A stretch of 64,000 bases of DNA from Sorangium cellulosum So0157-2. Lineage in GTDB: Bacteria > Myxococcota_A > Polyangia > Polyangiales > Polyangiaceae. The position numbers and the translations under genes were made by a program. Position 1 is the first letter of the stretch, and the number at the start of each line of letters is the position of its first letter. The notes beneath the pieces are model-generated. The model worked only from the letters and a program-made list of their open reading frames with translations. It did not search any database and had not been told where the DNA came from. Shown piece after piece: positions 58,443 to 64,000 of this stretch. The stretch is taken from assembly GCF_000418325.1 (NCBI RefSeq), contig NC_021658.1, forward strand, positions 3,100,001 to 3,164,000, read 5' to 3'.

Positions 58443-59883
58443 CGCCTGCTTCGAGGTGCTCGACGCCCTCGGCCTGTGCCGGCTGACCCGGCGCACCGGC
58501 GACCTCGACGGCGCGGTGCCGCTGCGTGTGGCCAAGGCGTGCGTGCCGCTGCTCGAGGGCAACGCGTTCGGTCATCAGATCACGCTGGCGCGGCCGATCG
58601 AGGTGCAGCGGCGCCTCGGGTCGCTCCGCGCCGAGCCTGTGGGCGAGCACCGCGAGGCGCTGCTCCGCGCCCACCGCGCCGCGCTGCCCCGGCTCGTGTC
58701 GCAGGGCTTCCTGGCGCCGGACGGGGCGTGGCACCGGGCGCTGCGCGGCGGCCTCGCCTGGACGTGCCGGACGGGGCTGGGGCGGCCGCGCCTGCGGCTG
58801 TGGACCGGGCTCCTGGTGCGCCCGGACCCTGGCGTGTGGCTGCGGGTCGCGGGCGCGGCGAACCGCCGCAACGTGCTGATCGAGGTGAGCGAGGCGTACC
58901 TCGCGGACGAGCGCGCCTTCGTGCCGCTGGTGGTCGAGCTGCGCGTCCGCGACGAGGCGCCGCAGATCCTGCGGCTCGAGGGCGAGATCGGCTGCCTCGC
59001 GCCGGTGCGCCCCGGCGTGCGGATCGAGGCCTGCGCGCTGGCGGACGCGCCCGAGGTGGGGCGGGCGCACGCGGAGTTCTACGACGCGAGGTACTTCGCG
59101 GTGAAGAAGGGCGAGGTGACCCGCAAGTACCGGCGCCTCGTGGGAGGCGAGGCCGGCGCGCGGAAGGGGCGTGCGGGCGAGGGGGGTGCGGGCGAGGAGA
59201 GCGCGCGAGAAGGCGATGCGGGCGAGGGGAGCGCGCGAGCGGGAGATGCGGGCGAGGGGAGCGATGCGGGCGAGGGGAGCGCGGGGCCGGCGCGCGTGCG
59301 GCTGGTGGTCGCCGGGCCGGCGGCGCCCGAGATCGCCGAGGTGACCGAGGTCACGACCGCGGCCGGGCCGGATCCGGTCCCGTGGCGCGGGGGGGCGCGG
59401 CGCCTCGCGTCGCTCGTGGTGAGGAACGCCGTGCCGTTCCGCGCGACGTTCGACGGGCACACGCTCGCCGTCGCGCCGGAGGCGCCGCGCCTGGCCGAGG
59501 GCGCGGCCGCGGTGGAGCGCGCCTTCGCCCGGGTCTTCGGCGAGGATTTCATCGCCGCGAACCGCGGGGCGCTCTGGTACCTGACCAAGTACTTCACGCC
59601 CCACCCGCCGGGCGAGCCGCACTTCTTCGTGAAGCCCTGGGCCTTCACCCGGACGCCGCCGGGCTGGTCGAGCCTGCTCGACGGCATCCACGGCGAGGGC
59701 TACGACGTGATGCGCGGCGTGGTCGCGACCGACGTCTTCTTCGCGACCCCCGCGGTGTTCCACGTGCGCCGGCTCGGGGCGCCGATCGAGGTGCCCGAGG
59801 GCACGCCGCTGCTCCGGGTCCTGCCGATCCCGCGCGACCTGCTCCGGGCCGGCTTCCGGGAGGCGCGCTTCCTCGATGCGTGA
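58399..59883 (+). CDS. DUF6065-like protein with acidic repeat insert
   Basis: About 494 residues. The C-terminal half (GLRs absent; ALWYLTKYFTPHPPGEPHFF, then DVFFATPAVFHVRRLGAPIE and LLRVLPIPRDLLRAGFRE) resembles the DUF6065 family, also seen near peptide and natural-product genes. The N-terminal half is a duplicated-looking beta region (VLIEVSEAYLADERAFVPLV). Between them, an insert of Gly/Glu/Ala/Asp repeats (59170-59285) is unique. The true start is uncertain: the frame opens inside the Gly/Cys coding tail of the TIGR04222 gene, and GTGs at 58399, 58420, 58426 and 58456 are all possible. Overlap indicates co-expression. Confidence 0.6.
   Translation: MAAAAAAVAVAAAADACFEVLDALGLCRLTRRTGDLDGAVPLRVAKACVPLLEGNAFGHQITLARPIEVQRRLGSLRAEPVGEHREALLRAHRAALPRLVSQGFLAPDGAWHRALRGGLAWTCRTGLGRPRLRLWTGLLVRPDPGVWLRVAGAANRRNVLIEVSEAYLADERAFVPLVVELRVRDEAPQILRLEGEIGCLAPVRPGVRIEACALADAPEVGRAHAEFYDARYFAVKKGEVTRKYRRLVGGEAGARKGRAGEGGAGEESAREGDAGEGSARAGDAGEGSDAGEGSAGPARVRLVVAGPAAPEIAEVTEVTTAAGPDPVPWRGGARRLASLVVRNAVPFRATFDGHTLAVAPEAPRLAEGAAAVERAFARVFGEDFIAANRGALWYLTKYFTPHPPGEPHFFVKPWAFTRTPPGWSSLLDGIHGEGYDVMRGVVATDVFFATPAVFHVRRLGAPIEVPEGTPLLRVLPIPRDLLRAGFREARFLDA
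59173..59285 (+). repeat. in-gene repeats (gcgggcgagg unit)
   Basis: gcgggcgag recurs at 59173, 59188, 59218, 59248 and 59266 (spacings 15, 30, 30, 18, all multiples of 3), within gatgcgggcgagggga-type 30-bp units. In frame they encode repeated A-G-E-G and G-D-A-G-E-G stretches in the DUF6065-like protein. The frame is preserved, so selection tolerates copy number change. Confidence 0.8.
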
Positions 59884-59970
59884 GCGGCGTGGACGGCGCG
59901 GCTTTTGTGACCGGTTGTGCTGGATAATAGACATGATTTCGCCCTTCGAGCGCCCCCGCGGAGCGCGCCC

Positions 59971-60996
59971 ATGAGCGAGCGGTGGATCTGGCCCGGCGCG
60001 GAGCGCGGTCCGGCGAGGCTCCTCGACGAGCTCGCGGCGCGCGGCTTCTCGGTCCTCCGCGGCGACGCTTCGCTGGCCCCGGAGGAGGCCGCGCGGGCGC
60101 CGTGGAGCTTCGCCGAGCGGCTCCTCGGGGCGAGGCCGCGCCTCGTCGAGCGGCAGCCGATCAAGGCCGTGCCGGGGGGGAGGTCGTTCGCCGCGAGCTC
60201 CGCGGCGGCGCCGCTCCACACCGACAGCCAGAGCTTCGCGGGCGCGCCGCCGGCCGTGCAGATCATGGCCTGCGTCCGGCCCGCGGAGCGCGGCGGCGAG
60301 AGCCTCCTGCTCGACGGCTGGGCGCTGCTCGCGGCCGTCGAGCGCGCCGACCCCGAGCTCTTCCGCGCGCTCTTCACGGTCTACCGGCGCATCCCGTTCG
60401 TCTTCGGCGACGTCTTCGGTCCCACGGTGTCGCTCCGCGACGGCGCCCTCGCGCTGACGCACGCGCCGGTCGCGCCGCCGGGGGACGCGATCGCCGCGCG
60501 CCTCGCGCGGTTCGTCGAGGCGTCGCGGCGCGAGGTGATCGAGCTCGCGCTCGGCCCGGCGGACCTCCTGGTGGTCGACAACCGGCGCATGCTCCACGGC
60601 CGCCGGGCGTTCGAGGGCGGCGCGCGCGAGTTCGTGCGGCTGCTCGTCTGGATGGAGGCGCCGCTCCCGTCGCCGCCCGCGTACCGCGCGCTGGCCGCCC
60701 AGGTCGCCGAGGCGGCCTCGCGCCGCGTCGCTGGCGCGCCGGAGGCCACGCGGCGGCGGCTCGGCCTGGGCGCGCCGGCCCCGCCCGAGGCGAGGCGCCG
60801 CCTCGGGGTGGTCCTGGAGATGCTGCGGGGCGTCCCGCCGGGGGTGCTCGCCGCGCGCGAGCGCATCCCCGAGCCGGAGCTCTACCGCCTGCGCGACGCG
60901 GCGCTCGCGGCGGCCGAGGCGGCGCTCGCGGAGGGCGCGGCGGGTGGGGACGACGGCGCGCTGGCCGAGGCGATCGGGCGGATGGGCCGGGGGTGA
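59971..60996 (+). CDS. TauD/TfdA-type Fe(II)/2-oxoglutarate oxygenase
   Basis: 341 residues. The 2-His-1-carboxylate triad is visible: H83-x-D85 in LHTDSQSF and H209 in NRRMLHGRRAFEG, with the 2-oxoglutarate Arg in REFVRLLVW near 223. The fold and gaps match TauD/TfdA and the clavaminate-synthase-like subgroup, which hydroxylates amino acids or peptides. It starts 87 nt after the DUF6065-like gene and ends the Rieske-MNIO run. The C-terminal third is Ala/Glu/Arg-rich and helical. A diverged copy of the 3' part lies at 62429-62826. Confidence 0.85.
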   Translation: MSERWIWPGAERGPARLLDELAARGFSVLRGDASLAPEEAARAPWSFAERLLGARPRLVERQPIKAVPGGRSFAASSAAAPLHTDSQSFAGAPPAVQIMACVRPAERGGESLLLDGWALLAAVERADPELFRALFTVYRRIPFVFGDVFGPTVSLRDGALALTHAPVAPPGDAIAARLARFVEASRREVIELALGPADLLVVDNRRMLHGRRAFEGGAREFVRLLVWMEAPLPSPPAYRALAAQVAEAASRRVAGAPEATRRRLGLGAPAPPEARRRLGVVLEMLRGVPPGVLAARERIPEPELYRLRDAALAAAEAALAEGAAGGDDGALAEAIGRMGRG

Positions 60997-61064
60997 GCGG
61001 CGCGCGCGCCGCGCGGATGACGTCGCGCCATCGGCGATCCGTCAGCCTGCGCGGCCTGCTCTCG

Positions 61065-61976
61065 TCACTGCGCGACGCAGTTCTCCTTCATCACTTCCCA
61101 GACGGCATCCCCGGTGGCGATGCTGCCGGCAGAGGTGGGGTGGATCCCGTCTTGCGTATAGTCGTTGTGTCCGTTCCAGGTCGGACGAAGGTCCAACCAG
61201 TAGCACTTCGGCGACGTGAGCCCGTCGCACAGCTCCTTCATCTTCGGTCGGAGCGCGTCGAGGCAGGTTTTGAGCGACGCGAACTGGTTTCCGATGGGGT
61301 CCGGATAGAAGAAGTAGACCACCTTTTCGACGTTGTCCCCGGCCATGGTCTCGAACAACGACTCCGCCGCCGCGAGGGCTCCGTCGCCGTCCCCTCGCAA
61401 CAAGCAGTCGTTCCCGCCCCCGTCCATCAGCACGTACTTGATCATGCCGTTCTCCGCGGCCTTGCGGTACTGGCTGGGGATCTGATCGCCGGCCAGCGTC
61501 GTGCCGCTGACCGAGTTGTCGATGTAGCGCTCGTTCTCGGCGAGGGAGCCGTTGGCCTTGGCCTGCTTCTCGATCTGCTGCGTGATGCCGTGGGTCGCGG
61601 CGATGAACGACTCGCCGATGACCGCGACCTGATTTCCCCTGGTCTGGCCCGTGACGCACTCGCCCGAGGTCCCGCCGGTGCTGGCCGCTTCTCCCCCGCT
61701 GGCCGCGCTGCTGGCCGGCCCGGTGGTCGCGCCACCGCTGCTCGAGGTGCTCTCGGCCGATGAGCCTCCGGTGCCGCCAGGGCCCATGCCGCCGGTGCCC
61801 GTGCCGCCGGTGCCGACCGTCGCCGTGGTACCCCCGCCGCTGGTAGACCCGTCAGGGGTGCCTCCGCTGGTCGAGGTCGTATCACCGTCGTTCGCCTCAC
61901 CACAGGCACAAATGCCGATGCTCAGGAGACCGAGGACGATCAAGTTCGTAGAGACGCAGCGACGTATTGACCGCAT
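61065..61976 (-). CDS. SGNH/GDSL-like hydrolase lipoprotein
   Basis: 303 residues. The ATG at 61976 follows GGAG (9 nt) in AT-rich sequence; an in-frame ATG 15 nt earlier is less favoured. Lipoprotein signal (VLGLLSIGICAC), then about 90 residues of Gly/Ser/Thr linker. The SGNH domain has block I VAVIGESFIAATHG (Ser in G-E-S rather than G-D-S), Gly/Asn in MDGGGNDCLL (block III) and DGIHPTSAGS (Asp/His, block V). It is probably an esterase or acyl-hydrolase on the cell surface. Opposite strand to the cluster; it ends 68 nt from the TauD-like gene. Confidence 0.78.
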   Translation of the reverse strand: MRSIRRCVSTNLIVLGLLSIGICACGEANDGDTTSTSGGTPDGSTSGGGTTATVGTGGTGTGGMGPGGTGGSSAESTSSSGGATTGPASSAASGGEAASTGGTSGECVTGQTRGNQVAVIGESFIAATHGITQQIEKQAKANGSLAENERYIDNSVSGTTLAGDQIPSQYRKAAENGMIKYVLMDGGGNDCLLRGDGDGALAAAESLFETMAGDNVEKVVYFFYPDPIGNQFASLKTCLDALRPKMKELCDGLTSPKCYWLDLRPTWNGHNDYTQDGIHPTSAGSIATGDAVWEVMKENCVAQ

Positions 61977-61991
61977 ATTTTTATTCTCCAT

Positions 61992-62428
61992 CAACGGCCG
62001 AGCTTGTCGCGCAGGGGACAGCGATATCCTCCCCGGATCACTACAAGCATCCGTCTGGCCTGTAGGGTGAGGGAAGCTCAACGGCGCTCGTCGTAGACAG
62101 CTCGACCCGGGGGCTACGAATTCCAGCGCGATTGTTCCGAGAGCGCCGTCCGTCCTCGCATCGTCCGATGCAAGTGACTGCCAGGACTTCGTACCCGAGC
62201 CAGCTGGATCGAGGTATAGGCATACTCACCTATGCCTCGATGCGAGACGTCACGCCCACGTTGGTGGATTGAACAATTCGGGTGAGGGTCGAATTTGGTC
62301 ATCGCCACACAGGCTGCGGGATCTGCATGACCTACCCCGGGTCGACGGAGCGTCCTTCCCTGCGATCCGGCGCCCCCTGGGAAAGCGACGTTGATCCAAC
62401 CATTGAGGATCGCGCGCCCCGCGCGGGC
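61992..62428. other. 437-bp region between the SGNH gene and the TauD copy
   Basis: No gene. It contains the 12-bp hairpin at 62209-62240 and the junction of the duplicated segment. Confidence 0.45.
62209..62240. other. 12-bp inverted repeat with 8-nt loop
   Basis: tcgaggtatagg (62209-62220) and cctatgcctcga (62229-62240) pair fully except one T-G wobble; the loop is catactca. It lies 190 bp before the duplicated TauD segment. It could be an attachment-like site, an operator or a terminator stem without T-tail. Confidence 0.6.
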
Positions 62429-62826
62429 GCGCCGCCGGGCGTTCGAGGGCGGGGCGCGTGAGCTCGTGCGGCTGCTCGTCTGGGTGGAGGCGCCGCTCCC
62501 GTCGCCGCCCGCGCGCCGCGCGCTGGCCGCCCAGGTCGCCGAGGCGGCCTCGCGCCGCGCCGGAGGCCACGCGCCGGCGGCTCGCCTCGGCGCGCCCGCC
62601 CTGCCCGAGGCGAGGCGCCGCCTCGGGGTGATCCTGGAGATGCTGCGCGGAGTCCCGCCGGGGGGGCTCGCGGCGCGCGAGCGCATCCCCGAGCCGGGGC
62701 TCTACCGGCTCCGCGACGCGGCGCTCGCCGCTGCCGAGTCGGCGCTCGCGGGCGAGGTGCGGACGCGGACGACGGCGCGCTGGCCGGGGCGATCGCGCGG
62801 ATGGGCCGGGGGCTCGCGGCGCGCGC
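62429..62826 (+). pseudogene. partial duplicate of the TauD-like gene (3' third)
   Basis: Sequence from 62430 to about 62826 copies 60603 to about 61000, starting at the arginine-rich RRAFEGGARE stretch and ending at the former stop region. Differences are substitutions and a short loss near 62570. A deletion and frameshifts near 62750 abolish the end (ALAEAIGR becomes basic nonsense). No start codon or active-site His is present. It is a non-functional copy, from unequal exchange or transposition. Confidence 0.82.
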
Positions 62827-62969
62827 GCCGGCCGGCAGGCTGGTGGCGTGCGAGGAAGAGCCCGCTTCGCGTCCCAAGCTTGCGTGGCAGGCGCTGTGCT
62901 TGCCAGCTCTCCGACGTGGTCGCCGCTTCGCTAGCCTGGGACGAGGGCGGTGTGTAGCATGGCGCCGTC

Positions 62970-63419
62970 ATGACGATCGCGTCGTTCTGGGCCAAGGGCT
63001 ACCGCAGCCTCCGGGATGTCCGCGTGGACGATCTCGGTCCGTTCAACATCTTCTATGGCCCGAACGGGAGCGGCAAGTCGAACCTCCTGGAAGCCCTGAG
63101 GACGCTCTTCCGGCTGGCCGATGTGATCGCGGAGACTGGGGCGCTGTCGGGCGTTGAAAACGCTCTGAGAGCGCTCGATGCCGGTGTGCTCAACCGGCGC
63201 GATGTCTGCGCTCATGACCCATCACGATTCATCCTGCTGGGAGCTCGGCTCGTGGCGGCGCAAGACGAGGCTCTGGTACCGGTTGGGCTGCTCCCCGCGC
63301 CCGAGCTCGTCATGGAGGTGACCGTTGATTGGACTCACAGGCTGACCCACGCGGTCATGGGCTCGGACGCGCGCGAGGCCCTGGACGCTGGGAACGCGGC
63401 GTGCGTAGGCCCCCGATAA
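62970..63419 (+). pseudogene. truncated AAA ATPase (AAA_15/AAA_21, SMC/RecF-like)
   Basis: 149 residues, only the N-terminal lobe. FWAKGYRSLRDVRVDDLG leads to Walker A NIFYGPNGSGKSNLLEAL near residue 33, as in OLD/RecF-type ATPases, followed by a Q-loop-like region. The family usually continues for another 250-400 residues with signature and Walker B motifs; here the frame ends in Ala/Gly nonsense at 63419 and I cannot find the remainder in other frames. Probably a remnant of a nucleic-acid or defence ATPase. The base composition is milder than the flanks. Confidence 0.62.
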
Positions 63420-63768
63420 GCCCACTCCATGGCGTGCAACACCGGCGTGGCGCTCGTGCCGTCCTGCGCGGGACATCCGGGCTTGTTCGTTGGCTACGAC
63501 GTGCGGCTCATCGTCGCATGGTCGTCAGCCGCTGAGTGCGTTCCGCGCCGGTCGGCGGGGCCCTCCGAGCCCGTACGGAGCGTGCGATCCCGCTCACGAT
63601 AATCGCTGCCCGCTTTTGATACGGCATCGGCCGCAATCACAGGCGCGCGAGAGCGACACGAGCTGACTCGTGCCTCAATCGTGAATCACCGGTCGCACGC
63701 GGTCGGCGCAGCGCGGAGCGCGGCCTCCTCGCTCGCCGCCTTGGGTCGGGAAGCGGTTGCCGTCGTCT
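63420..63768. other. 349-bp region without a recognisable gene
   Basis: Follows the truncated ATPase. Short open frames exist on both strands, but none shows a domain. Confidence 0.4.
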
Positions 63769-64000
63769 TCAAAAGATCTCGACGTTTCGTAGCAATCGTT
63801 CACGGAACGGTTCAAACGCCGGTACACCAAGGAGCGCTGGAAACCCCGCACACTCAAGGATGGACGTTCGAAAGTATCCCAGCAGGTCGATGGGCTCGGG
63901 CAGCGCCGAGACCGGGCGTCGCGGGCCAGTCCAGGAGAAGTTCTGAAAAGGCGCTAGCCAGCCGCCGCCGACCTCGATGCCATACGGCACCCCGCCGCTG
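63769..64000 (-). CDS. uncharacterised protein, C-terminal part only
   Basis: The frame on the minus strand is open to the right edge, so its start lies outside. The last 77 residues are GIEVGGGWLAPFQNFSW, then VSALPEPIDLLGYFRTSILE and FEPFRERLLRNVEIF, followed by a stop. The amino-acid use (W, F, Y, I) is unlike shadow frames. The ending weakly resembles immunity-protein families, but this cannot be decided from 77 residues. The milder GC here supports horizontal origin with the nearby ATPase remnant. Confidence 0.5.
   Translation of the reverse strand, partial: SGGVPYGIEVGGGWLAPFQNFSWTGPRRPVSALPEPIDLLGYFRTSILECAGFPALLGVPAFEPFRERLLRNVEIF

Overview
The window reads as chromosome from a large-genome myxobacterium, most likely Sorangium/Polyangium-like. 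This is inferred from very high GC with G/C-ending codons, two eukaryote-like Ser/Thr kinases, many lipoproteins with Gly/Ser-rich linkers after the lipid-attached cysteine, a MYXO-CTERM-like tail, several cytochromes P450, and loosely spaced short operons. I see no rRNA, tRNA, CRISPR array or intact insertion sequence.

Layout. 1-6.6 kb: an alpha-solenoid HEAT protein running off the left edge, an arrestin-fold protein, a TerB-like protein and the purine genes purE-purK. 6.8-18.7 kb: mostly envelope proteins (a beta-propeller lipoprotein, a pair of polytopic membrane proteins, VWA and other lipoproteins) and a 1120-residue solenoid protein. 19-30.5 kb, minus strand: a kinase/TPR/Cys-rich lipoprotein operon, a P450 with a 2H phosphoesterase, a two-gene ATPase module whose second member carries a nuclease-like C-terminal domain, and a glycosyltransferase with an OmpA-like protein. 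30.8-48 kb, mixed strands: L-serine dehydratase, secreted esterases and lipoproteins, a P450 remnant, a cupin/methyltransferase pair behind palindromic repeats, a MetE-like enzyme, an AAHS-type transporter, L-fuconate dehydratase, a Tat-exported hydrolase and a TetR regulator with its probable target.

48-54 kb holds small secreted Cys-containing proteins, an NTF2-like protein, a kinase with a TonB-C-like tail and a second P450. The most interesting segment follows at 54.3-61.0 kb, a co-directional, mostly overlapping run: Rieske oxygenase, MNIO (DUF692) enzyme with an extra C-terminal domain, nucleotidyltransferase, TIGR04222-type membrane protein ending in a Cys/Gly tail, a DUF6065-like protein and a TauD/TfdA-type Fe(II)/2-oxoglutarate oxygenase. 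I infer a peptide- or protein-tail-modifying system in which the Cys/Gly tail is the MNIO substrate. The TIGR04222 gene is interrupted by an in-frame TAG. The right end is patchy: an SGNH lipoprotein, a partial copy of the TauD gene, a truncated AAA ATPase and the end of an unknown gene.

At least five genes need a one-base correction to read whole (near 700, 6875, 21390, 25340 and 37850). Most of these spots are in G/C runs, so part of this breakage may be sequencing error rather than gene decay.
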